From: Streptomyces eurythermus
GTDB lineage: Bacteria > Actinomycetota > Actinomycetes > Streptomycetales > Streptomycetaceae
NCBI RefSeq assembly: GCF_014649115.1
Contig: NZ_BMSK01000012.1
Location: forward strand, 124,001-188,000
Length of the DNA stretch: 64,000 bases
Reading direction: 5' to 3'
In this document: in pieces, positions 41,360 through 48,421 of the stretch
How positions within the stretch are numbered: the stretch's first letter is position 1
Layout: every line of letters begins with the position of its first letter
Notes under the pieces: model-generated
Database searches by the model: none
What the model saw: the letters and a program-made list of their open reading frames with translations, nothing else
Told to the model about the DNA's origin: nothing
Translations under genes and position numbers: made by a program

Positions 41360-41904
41360 AGGTTTCCTTCCAGGTATGCAACAGCACGACGGCCAACGTC
41401 GGGGTCATCCCGCAATTTGCCGATGGCCGAATTGCAGTTGAAGCACAGTACGCCACGGACCCTACCCGTCCTGTGGCAGTGATCCACATGCACGGGCGGG
41501 GCGTCCAGACAGATCGCACACAAGCCTCGCTGGGCAGCGATCATCGCGTCACGCTCAGCCTCGGTCAGGCCGTAGTTGCGCCGCAGATGGCGTTCGCGCC
41601 CTTTCGCCGCCTTGCATGTCTTGCAGAGAGTCGCCAAGCCGTCGGAGGCACTGCGGTTCCTCGTCCACTCGCTGTGCGGCTTGATCTCGCCACACGTACG
41701 GCAGTACTTGTGCCCCGGGGGTGCCTCGACCCTCGGACGGACATTGCGCCCCTTGGCCACCTGCCGTTGCTGGTGATAGGTAGCCGCGCACTCACGGCAA
41801 TACGCCTGCAGCCCGTCGCCCATCGCCTTGTTTCGCGCGAACGCTGCTCGCGGCTTGTGCTGCTTGCACCGCGAGCAGCGCTTCACGCCTTCTTCGGTTG
41901 CCAA
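41311..41904 (-). CDS. endonuclease VII-like HNH protein inside the proteasome operon
   Basis: 197 residues. The C-terminal domain (about 110-180) matches recombination endonuclease VII: CAIC (129,132), HVDHCHRTGRVRG with Asp141-His142 and RGVLCFNCN (154,157). The N-terminal half holds two tandem copies of a zinc module, C-x2-C-x4-P...RN...DGL...C-x2-C (Cys10,13,36,39 and 68,71,94,97). Phage endonuclease VII resolves branched DNA. The gene is AT-richer than its neighbours, suggesting acquisition. It is 39 bp after pup and overlaps prcB by 49 bp. Why it sits in the proteasome operon is unknown. Confidence 0.9.
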   Translation of the reverse strand: MATEEGVKRCSRCKQHKPRAAFARNKAMGDGLQAYCRECAATYHQQRQVAKGRNVRPRVEAPPGHKYCRTCGEIKPHSEWTRNRSASDGLATLCKTCKAAKGRERHLRRNYGLTEAERDAMIAAQRGLCAICLDAPPVHVDHCHRTGRVRGVLCFNCNSAIGKLRDDPDVGRRAVAYLEGNLWKPTLVAPGVYQLPS

Positions 41905-41943
41905 CCGACTCCCCGCCCGACTCCTTCGATTCGAAGGCGAAAC

Positions 41944-42162
41944 CTACTGGCCACCCTTCTGAACGAAGCTCCGAACGAAGTCCTCTGCGTTTTCCTCGAG
42001 TACGTCGTCGATCTCGTCCAGTACCGAGTCCACGTCGTCCGACAGCTTCTCGTGCCGTTCCTTCAGGTCCTCGGAAGCCTGCGCGTCCTGCGCCTGCTCC
42101 TCGACCTCCTCGGTGGACCGGGTGGCCTTCTGCTGGCCGCCGCCGGTGTCCTTGGTCGCCAT
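41944..42162 (-). CDS. pup: prokaryotic ubiquitin-like protein Pup
   Basis: 72 residues, acidic and largely disordered, with a coiled central-to-C-terminal part (EDLKERHEKLSDDVDSVLDEIDDVLEENAEDFVRSFV). It ends in KGGQ: the C-terminal Gln must be deamidated to Glu by Dop before PafA can attach it to lysines. The middle helix binds the ARC coiled coil. GGTGAGG precedes ATG 42162. It follows dop by 171 bp with a hairpin and a likely promoter between. Confidence 0.98.
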   Translation of the reverse strand: MATKDTGGGQQKATRSTEEVEEQAQDAQASEDLKERHEKLSDDVDSVLDEIDDVLEENAEDFVRSFVQKGGQ

Positions 42163-42205
42163 AACCTCACCCCGCTCAGTTCGCCTGCCGATCGGTGATG
42201 ATCAG

Positions 42206-42211
42206 ACCCTA
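42206..42211 (-). promoter_or_regulatory. likely pup promoter (-10 TAGGGT)
   Basis: The minus strand reads CCTATAGGGTCTG in the dop-pup gap; TAGGGT at 42206-42211 would give a leader of about 36 nt before the pup ATG. No strong -35 is evident. Confidence 0.4.
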
Positions 42212-42274
42212 TAGGCCGGGTCCGACATCGGCCCCGCAGTTTCCACAACGTGCGGGGCCTACCTCGATGATTCC

Positions 42275-42301
42275 CGGGCGGTGGGGTTTCCACCCCGCCC
42301 G
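42275..42301 (-). terminator. hairpin between dop and pup
   Basis: CGGGCGG ... CCGCCCG (7 bp) with further inner pairing around a TTT loop, 33 bp after the dop stop. It could end or attenuate dop transcription before pup. Confidence 0.5.
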
Positions 42302-42333
42302 CCCGGGGCGGTACGAGTGTCCGCTGACCGTGC

Positions 42334-43845
42334 TCAGCTGCCGGACAAGACCCTGACCAGGTCTTCCGCCGTCCGGCAGCGGTCCAGGAGTTCCTTGACG
42401 TGATTTCGCGTTCCGCGTAGCGGTTCCAGGGTTGGGACGCGCTGCAGGGAGTCGCGGCCCGGGAGGTCGAAGATGACCGAGTCCCAGGAGGCGGCCGCGA
42501 CGTCGTCGGCGTACTGCTCCAGGCAGCGCCCGCGGAAGTACGCCCGTGTGTCCTCCGGCGGCTTCGTACGGGCCCGGTCGACCTCGGACTCGTCCAGGAG
42601 GCGCTTGATGCGTCCGCGGGCCACCAGACGGTTGTAGAGGCCCTTCTCGGGGCGTACGTCGGCGTACTGGAGGTCGACCAGGTGCAGCCGGGCGGCGTCC
42701 CAGTCGAGGTCGTCGCGGCGGCGGTAGCCCTCCATCAGCTCGCGCTTGGCGACCCAGTCCAGCTCGCCGGCCAGGCTCATGGGGTCGTTCTCCAGCCGGG
42801 TCAGGGTGTCCTCCCAGCGGCTGAGGACGTCCTTGGTCTGGTCGTCGGCGTCGGCGCCGTAGCGCTCCTCGACGTACTTGCGGGCCAGCTCGAAGTACTC
42901 CATCTGCAACTGGACCGCGGTGAGGGTGCGCCCGCTGCGCAGGGTGACCAGGCGCTTGAGCGACGGGTCGTGCGAGACCTGGTGCAGGGTGCGCACGGGC
43001 TGGTCCACGGCGAGGTCCACGGCGATGAAGCCGTCCTCGATCATGGACAGGACCAGCGCGGTGGTGCCCAGCTTGAGGTAGGTCGAGATCTCGGACAGGT
43101 TCGCGTCGCCGATGATCACGTGGAGCCGGCGGTACTTCTCGGCGTCCGCGTGCGGCTCGTCGCGAGTGTTGATGATGGGGCGCTTGAGCGTCGTCTCCAG
43201 GCCGACCTCGACCTCGAAGTAGTCCGCGCGCTGGCTGAGCTGGAAGCCGTGCTCGTGGCCGTCCTGGCCGATGCCGACGCGGCCGGCGCCGGCGAAGACC
43301 TGGCGGGAGACGAAGAAGGGCGTGAGGTGGCGCACGATGTCCGAGAAGGGGGTCTCCCGCTTCATCAGGTAGTTCTCGTGCGTGCCGTAGGAGGCGCCCT
43401 TGTTGTCGGTGTTGTTCTTGTAGAGGTGGATCGGCTGGGCGCCGGGAAGCTGTGCCGCCCGCTCGGCGGCCTCGGCCATGATCCGCTCGCCGGCCTTGTC
43501 CCACAGGACGGCGTCGCGGGGGTTGGTGACCTCGGGGGCGCTGTACTCGGGGTGGGCGTGGTCGACGTACAGGCGCGCGCCGTTGGTGAGGATCACATTG
43601 GCCAGGCCGATGTCCTCGTCGGTGAGCTGGCTGGCGTCGGCGGCCTCCCGGGCGAGGTCGAAGCCTCGTGCGTCCCGCAGCGGGTTCTCCTCCTCGAAGT
43701 CCCAGCGGGCCCGGCGGGCCCGGTGCATCGCCGCCGCGTAGGCGTTGACGATCTGGGACGAGGTGAGCATGGCATTGGCGTTGGGGTGGCCGGGGACGGA
43801 GATCCCGTACTCCGTCTCGATGCCCATTACTCGCCGTACGGTCAT
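42334..43845 (-). CDS. dop: Pup deamidase/depupylase Dop
   Basis: 503 residues, same fold as PafA. RRVMGIETEYGIS with Glu10, and YVDHAHPEYSAPE with Asp95, the nucleophile position in Dop. The Dop-specific loop lies at about 45-80 (RARWDFEEENPLRDARGFDLAREAADASQ). NNTDNKGASYGTHENYL and RPIINTRDEPHADAEKYRRLHVIIGDAN match PafA. It deamidates Pup's C-terminal Gln and removes Pup from substrates. AAGGAGG precedes ATG 43845; the longer frame upstream is not used. The gene lies between arc and pup. Confidence 0.97.
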   Translation of the reverse strand: MTVRRVMGIETEYGISVPGHPNANAMLTSSQIVNAYAAAMHRARRARWDFEEENPLRDARGFDLAREAADASQLTDEDIGLANVILTNGARLYVDHAHPEYSAPEVTNPRDAVLWDKAGERIMAEAAERAAQLPGAQPIHLYKNNTDNKGASYGTHENYLMKRETPFSDIVRHLTPFFVSRQVFAGAGRVGIGQDGHEHGFQLSQRADYFEVEVGLETTLKRPIINTRDEPHADAEKYRRLHVIIGDANLSEISTYLKLGTTALVLSMIEDGFIAVDLAVDQPVRTLHQVSHDPSLKRLVTLRSGRTLTAVQLQMEYFELARKYVEERYGADADDQTKDVLSRWEDTLTRLENDPMSLAGELDWVAKRELMEGYRRRDDLDWDAARLHLVDLQYADVRPEKGLYNRLVARGRIKRLLDESEVDRARTKPPEDTRAYFRGRCLEQYADDVAAASWDSVIFDLPGRDSLQRVPTLEPLRGTRNHVKELLDRCRTAEDLVRVLSGS

Positions 43846-44031
43846 GCGGCCCTCCTTGCCCGGCGGCACCCTCGGTCGTGGGCGCCGCTCAAGTGCGCTG
43901 GCGCTCCGGTGCGTGTGCGGTGCCCGTCCCCGCACGGCGCGACTCGGCGGCAGGAACGAGCCTAGAACGCCTTTGCGCTGGTGGGGAGATCATTTGCGTC
44001 ATTGGCTGCTCCGGTCGTGGCCGGAAAAACA

Positions 44032-44070
44032 GGCGGCTGCGGGTACCCGCCGAGGGCACCCGCAGCCGCC
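44032..44070 (-). terminator. rho-independent terminator of arc
   Basis: GGCGGCTGCGGGT, 13 nt, ACCCGCAGCCGCC (13-bp stem), followed on the minus strand by TGTTTTTCC. It starts 6 bp after the arc stop, so dop needs its own promoter. Confidence 0.85.
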
Positions 44071-44076
44071 CTGCCG

Positions 44077-45843
44077 TTACAGGTACTGACCGGTGTTCGC
44101 CACCGTGTCGATGGAGCGTCCGGTGTCCGCGCCCTGCTTTCCGGTGATGAGGGTACGGATGTACACGATCCGTTCGCCCTTCTTTCCGGAGATGCGGGCC
44201 CAGTCGTCGGGGTTGGTGGTGTTGGGCAGGTCCTCGTTCTCCTTGAACTCGTCCACGCAGGCCTGGAGGAGGTGGGAGACGCGGAGGCCCTTCTGGGTCT
44301 TTTCCAGGAAGTCCTTGATCGCCATTTTCTTGGCGCGGCCCACGATGTTCTCGATCATGGCGCCGGAGTTGAAGTCCTTGAAGTAGAGGACTTCCTTGTC
44401 ACCGTTGGCGTAGGTGACTTCCAGGAAGCGGTTCTCCTCGGATTCGGCGTACATCTGCTCGACCGCGGTCTGGATCATGCCCTGGACCGTGGCGGCCTTG
44501 TCCCCGCCGTGTTCGGCGAGGTCGTCGGCGTGCAGCGGGAGGCGCTCGGTGAGGTACTTGCCGAAGATGTCCTTCGCGGCCTCGGCGTCGGGACGCTCGA
44601 TCTTGATCTTCACGTCGAGCCGGCCGGGACGCAGGATGGCGGGGTCGATCATGTCCTCGCGGTTGGAGGCGCCGATGACGACCACGTTCTGCAGGCCCTC
44701 GACACCGTCGATCTCGGCGAGCAGCTGGGGGACGATGGTGTTCTCCACGTCCGAGCTGACACCGGAGCCGCGGGTGCGGAAGAGGGATTCCATCTCGTCG
44801 AAGAAGACGATGACGGGGGTGCCCTCGCTGGCCTTCTCGCGGGCCCGCTGGAAGACCAGGCGGATCTGCCGCTCGGTCTCGCCGACGTACTTGTTGAGCA
44901 GCTCGGGGCCCTTGATGTTCAGGAAGAAGCTCTTGCCGGCGGCCTGGCCGGTGACCTCGGCGACCTTCTTGGCGAGCGAGTTCGCGACGGCCTTGGCGAT
45001 GAGGGTCTTGCCGCAGCCGGGCGGGCCGTAGAGCAGGACGCCCTTGGGCGGGCGCAGCTCGTGCTCCTTGAACAGGTCGGGGTAGAGGTACGGCAGCTCG
45101 ACCGCGTCGCGGATGGCCTCGATCTGGTTGCCGAGGCCGCCGATCTGTTCGTAGCCGATGTCGGGGACCTCTTCGAGGACCAGTTCCTCGACCTCGCTCT
45201 TGGGTACGACCTCGTAGACGTAGCCGGAGCGGGGTTCGAGCAGGAGGGCGTCACCGGCGCGGATGGTGGTGCCGAGCAGGGGTTCGGCGAGCCGGACCAC
45301 CCGCTCCTCGTCGGTGTGCCCGAGTACGAGGGCGCGCTCGCCGTCCTCGAGGATCTCCTTGAGGGTGACGATGTCGCCGACGCGCTCGAACTCCATGGCC
45401 TCGACCACGTTGAGCGCTTCGTTGAGCATGACCTCCTGGCCGCGCCTCAGCTCGTCGAGTTCGACGCTGGGGCTGACGTTCACCCGGAGTTTGCGGCCGC
45501 CGGTGAAGATGTCGGCGGTGCCGTCCTCGTTGGCTTGCAGGAAGACACCGAAGCCGGCCGGCGGCTGGGCGAGCCGGTCGACCTCCTCCTTGAGGGCCAC
45601 GATCTGGTCGCGGGCCTCGCGCAGGGTGTTGGCCAGCCGCTCGTTCTGGGCGGACACGCCGGCCAGGTTGGTCTGCAGCTCGACGATCCGCTCTTCGAGA
45701 ATCCTCGTGTGACGCGGAGAGTCGGCGAGCTTGCGGCGCAGGACGGCGATCTCCTGCTCAAGGTAGGCGATCTGCCCGGCCGGGTCGTCGGACCCGCGTC
45801 CCGGGCGGATGCCGCGGTTCATGTCGTCGTCGTGGGCTGCCAC
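44077..45843 (-). CDS. arc: proteasome-associated AAA+ ATPase ARC (Mpa)
   Basis: 588 residues. N-terminal coiled coil (about 20-85: QIAYLEQEIAVLRRKLAD, ILEERIVELQTNL) binds Pup. Two OB domains follow (about 90-235), then the AAA module: Walker A GPPGCGKTLIAKA, Walker B VIVFFDEMESLF, Arg-finger region RPGRLDVKIKIERPD. The C-terminus QYL is the penultimate-Tyr motif that docks into PrcA pockets. The hexamer unfolds pupylated proteins into the 20S core. GTG 45843 follows GGAGGAGG; the frame extends six codons further but lacks a ribosome site. Confidence 0.97.
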   Translation of the reverse strand: MAAHDDDMNRGIRPGRGSDDPAGQIAYLEQEIAVLRRKLADSPRHTRILEERIVELQTNLAGVSAQNERLANTLREARDQIVALKEEVDRLAQPPAGFGVFLQANEDGTADIFTGGRKLRVNVSPSVELDELRRGQEVMLNEALNVVEAMEFERVGDIVTLKEILEDGERALVLGHTDEERVVRLAEPLLGTTIRAGDALLLEPRSGYVYEVVPKSEVEELVLEEVPDIGYEQIGGLGNQIEAIRDAVELPYLYPDLFKEHELRPPKGVLLYGPPGCGKTLIAKAVANSLAKKVAEVTGQAAGKSFFLNIKGPELLNKYVGETERQIRLVFQRAREKASEGTPVIVFFDEMESLFRTRGSGVSSDVENTIVPQLLAEIDGVEGLQNVVVIGASNREDMIDPAILRPGRLDVKIKIERPDAEAAKDIFGKYLTERLPLHADDLAEHGGDKAATVQGMIQTAVEQMYAESEENRFLEVTYANGDKEVLYFKDFNSGAMIENIVGRAKKMAIKDFLEKTQKGLRVSHLLQACVDEFKENEDLPNTTNPDDWARISGKKGERIVYIRTLITGKQGADTGRSIDTVANTGQYL

Positions 45844-46362
45844 GGTCCTCACCTCCTCCAAGGGGAGCTGGACGCTTCCAGACCCTACCTGGGTGGGTGT
45901 CGATTGAAACCCCTAGATCACAAAGACTGTCAAGGTGTGTCGTCGGTCACCCGCTGCACACTCCCTCGCACGGAGGGGATACCCACTCAACGTGAGGGGA
46001 AAGCAGCTTGTTCCATGCATCCTGTGGTCGAAACCCTTCGTGACTGGCCGGAGTTGTCCGTACGGGGACCGTTCGGCCGGGATCCGGGCAGCACACAGTG
46101 CGCTCGTACGATCATCACGTAGAGCGACGGTTCAGACGGACGGTGTGACTGCCGTGGCGGCTGGGGACGATCGGTCCGGCCGCCGGTGCTTCCCTCTCCC
46201 GGTCCGGCGCTGGTACCCGGGCGGCGACGGCCGGAAACCCCGGACGGCGCCCCATGGCCGAGAAGCGGCCGGAGGTAGGGTCGGGGGTGTTCAACGACCG
46301 CTGGTGCGGACCCGGCCGGCCCTCGGGGCGCCGGGACGTCCGGCGAACCGAAGGCAGGAGAG
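45844..46362. other. 519-bp divergent intergenic region, arc / ferredoxin
   Basis: The longest gap in the window. On the minus strand, TAGGGT (45882-45887) gives a short arc leader, and TTGACA (45928-45933) may be the -35 of a second promoter. On the plus strand TAGGGT (46276-46281) could drive the ferredoxin with a leader of about 75 nt. AT-richer patches occur at 45900-45935. A 35-codon plus-strand ORF (46015-46122) has only a distant GGGGAAAG. The length leaves room for an unseen small RNA or small protein. Confidence 0.35.
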
Positions 46363-46665
46363 ATGACCGTGCAGCAGGAGGCCCCGGGCGGCGAGGCGCT
46401 GGAGGTCTGGATCGACCAGGACCTGTGTACCGGCGACGGGATCTGTGCCCAGTACGCCCCGGAGGTGTTCGAGCTGGACATCGACGGGCTCGCCTATGTG
46501 AAGGGCGCGGACGACGAACTGCTCCAGGCGCCGGGGGCGACCGTGCCGGTGCCGCTGCCGCTGCTGACGGACGTGGTGGACTCGGCGAAGGAGTGTCCCG
46601 GCGAGTGCATCCACGTCCGCCGGGTTTCGGACAGGGTCGAGGTGTACGGGCCCGACGCGGAGTGA
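46363..46665 (+). CDS. ferredoxin, [3Fe-4S]-type
   Basis: 100 residues. Cluster ligands: C-x5-C in DLCTGDGICAQYAPEVF and the distal Cys in AKECPGECIHV; with only three usual cluster cysteines plus one extra (ECPGEC) it fits the P450-associated 3Fe-4S type. FELDIDGLAYV is the conserved strand. The internal region (about 55-70) is longer than usual. Such ferredoxins feed electrons to P450s or other oxidoreductases; no partner is adjacent. GGAGAG precedes the ATG. Confidence 0.88.
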   Translation: MTVQQEAPGGEALEVWIDQDLCTGDGICAQYAPEVFELDIDGLAYVKGADDELLQAPGATVPVPLPLLTDVVDSAKECPGECIHVRRVSDRVEVYGPDAE

Positions 46666-46695
46666 GTCACGGGCCCGGCGCCAGGTGAGTCCGGT

Positions 46696-47313
46696 TCAGA
46701 CGCTGTGTGCCCCGGCGGGGGTGGAGCGGAGGAAGGCGTTCCCGTTCCACCGCCAGGTGGCCGGGGTCCGTGTGTCGGGGCAGCAACTGGGCACGGCGTC
46801 CGAGGAGTAGCCGAGCAGGGTGGCGGAGACCGCGCGCTCGTGTATGCCGAATTCGGTCACGGTGAGCCGCTCCTCGGGCCGGACCAGGGTGGCGACCACG
46901 CGGGCGGTGCGGCCGCCGGCGCCGCGGGTGAGGACGTAGACCCCGTCGGGCGGGGTGCCCATGGGGGCGTCGCAGTGGACCACGGCGATGGTTTCCGGCC
47001 GGTCGTCGCCGTCCAGGTCGCCGGTGGCCTTCTTGGCGACCACGGCTTTCACCGGCCCGCAGTCCAGGGGGAAGTCGACGCCGGTGGTGCTCGGCGGCGC
47101 GGCGGCGGGTCTGCCGTGGGAACCGGGGGCGGGCTGGACGGCCGTGGCCGGTTCGGGCCGGACGACCGAGGAGAGGGCCACGACACCCGCGAGGGCCGCG
47201 GCGGTGGCGACCCAGTGGATGGGCCGGGTCCGGGTGTGCGCGAGTTCCGGGACGGCGGATTGCTGCACGAGGAGTGTCTCCTGCGAGGGCGGTGCCGGTG
47301 GGATGGCCTGCAT
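46696..47313 (-). CDS. hypothetical membrane-anchored secreted protein
   Basis: 205 residues. A membrane helix at about 35-52 (WVATAAALAGVVALSSVV) is followed by an external domain with CGPVKAVVAKKATGDLDGDDRPETIAVVHCDAP (an FG-GAP/calcium-loop-like DLDGD), LTRGAGGRTARVVATLV, EFGIHERAVSATLLGY and VPSCCPD. Two Cys pairs may form disulfides. ATG 47313 is used; a GTG five codons earlier is equally open and neither has a clear ribosome site. I do not recognise a characterised family. Confidence 0.65.
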   Translation of the reverse strand: MQAIPPAPPSQETLLVQQSAVPELAHTRTRPIHWVATAAALAGVVALSSVVRPEPATAVQPAPGSHGRPAAAPPSTTGVDFPLDCGPVKAVVAKKATGDLDGDDRPETIAVVHCDAPMGTPPDGVYVLTRGAGGRTARVVATLVRPEERLTVTEFGIHERAVSATLLGYSSDAVPSCCPDTRTPATWRWNGNAFLRSTPAGAHSV

Positions 47314-47389
47314 CGTGCCACACGTCACAGAGCGGGGGAACGGCGGGGTCCGCGCGCGGGAGGTCCCGGCCGGTGCCGGGTCAACGGAC

Positions 47390-47441
47390 GGGCGCCGTGC
47401 CCGGGTTCCCGTCGTGGACGGGGAACTCGGGCACGGCGCCC
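47390..47441 (-). terminator. very long hairpin terminator after the tRNA methyltransferase gene
   Basis: An almost continuous 21-bp stem plus a further 3 bp beyond a single bulge (GGGCGCCGTGCCCG ... CGGGCACGGCGCCC outermost), 26 bp after the stop at 47467. No T-run, typical of streptomycete terminators. Confidence 0.75.
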
Positions 47442-47466
47442 TCGCGTTGCGGTGGGTGCGGGCCGG

Positions 47467-48369
47467 TCAGCGGCCGGCGCCGCCGTCGGCGTTGGGGCCG
47501 GCGTAGTCCTCGCCGTAGGCGCCCTTGGCGGGGCGGCGGCGGCGCATGGGCGGCTCGACGCCGTCCGCGAGGCGGCGGGCGGTGAGCAGGAAGCCGGTGT
47601 GGCCGATCATCCGGTGGTCCGGGCGGACCGCCAGGCCCTCGATGTGCCAGTTGCGGATCATGGTCTCCCAGGCGGTCGGCTCGTTGAAGCAGCCGATCTC
47701 CCGGATGGACTCCACGGTCCGGGCGAGCTGGGTGGTGGTGGCCACGTAGCAGCACAGGATGCCGCCGGGGACGAGCGCCTTGGAGACGGCCTCCAGGCAC
47801 TCCCAGGGGGCGAGCATGTCGAGGATGACGCGGTCCACGTCGGTGTCGGACAGGTTGTCCTGGAGGTCGCCGACGGTGAGCTGCCAGGCGGGGTGCGGGC
47901 CGCCGAAGTAGCGCTCGACGTTCTGCCGGGCGATGTCGGCGAAGTCCTCGCGGCGCTCGTAGGAGTGCAGCATGCCCTGGTCGCCGATGGCGCGCAGCAG
48001 GAAGCTGCTGAGCGAACCGGAGCCGACGCCGGCCTCCACGACGCGGGCGCCGGGGAAGATGTCGGCGAAGGCGAGGATCTGCCCCGCGTCCTTCGGGTAG
48101 ACGACGGCTGCCCCGCGGGGCATGGAGAGGACGTAGTCGGGGAGCAGGGGGCGCAGCGCGAGGTAGGCCACGTTGCCGGTGGTCCGGACAACGCTGCCCT
48201 CGGGAGCGCCGATCAGTTCGTCGTGCGGGAAGGAACCCTTGTGGGTGTGGAAGTTCTTTCCGGCTTCGAGCGTGAACGTGTAGTGGCGGCCCTTGGGGTC
48301 GGTCAGCTGTACCTGGTCCCCGACCTTGAAGGGCCCGCGCCTGCGGGCGGCACCGGTCGGTTCGGACAT
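47467..48369 (-). CDS. trmI: tRNA (adenine-N1)-methyltransferase TrmI
   Basis: 300 residues. An N-terminal beta domain (FKVGDQVQLTDPKGRHYTFTLEAGKNFHTHKG) precedes the SAM-binding Rossmann domain: VYPKDAGQILAFADIFPGARVVEAGVGSGSLSSFLLRAIG, YERREDFADIARQNV and VILDMLAPWECLEAV. TrmI makes m1A58 in the tRNA T-loop and acts as a tetramer. In actinobacteria it typically lies near the proteasome ATPase, as here. It lies downstream of the site-2 protease gene. Confidence 0.94.
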   Translation of the reverse strand: MSEPTGAARRRGPFKVGDQVQLTDPKGRHYTFTLEAGKNFHTHKGSFPHDELIGAPEGSVVRTTGNVAYLALRPLLPDYVLSMPRGAAVVYPKDAGQILAFADIFPGARVVEAGVGSGSLSSFLLRAIGDQGMLHSYERREDFADIARQNVERYFGGPHPAWQLTVGDLQDNLSDTDVDRVILDMLAPWECLEAVSKALVPGGILCCYVATTTQLARTVESIREIGCFNEPTAWETMIRNWHIEGLAVRPDHRMIGHTGFLLTARRLADGVEPPMRRRRPAKGAYGEDYAGPNADGGAGR

Positions 48370-48421
48370 GTGACCAGCCTACCGGGTTCCCGCGGGGGGC
48401 TTGACCGTCGCCAGGGGGGCG

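Noticed and set aside
46015..46122. 35-codon ORF (starting MHPVVETLRDWPEL) in the arc-ferredoxin gap
   Set aside because: The nearest ribosome-like site is 12 nt away and there is no recognisable domain or leader-peptide signature; kept only as a possibility in the gap finding.
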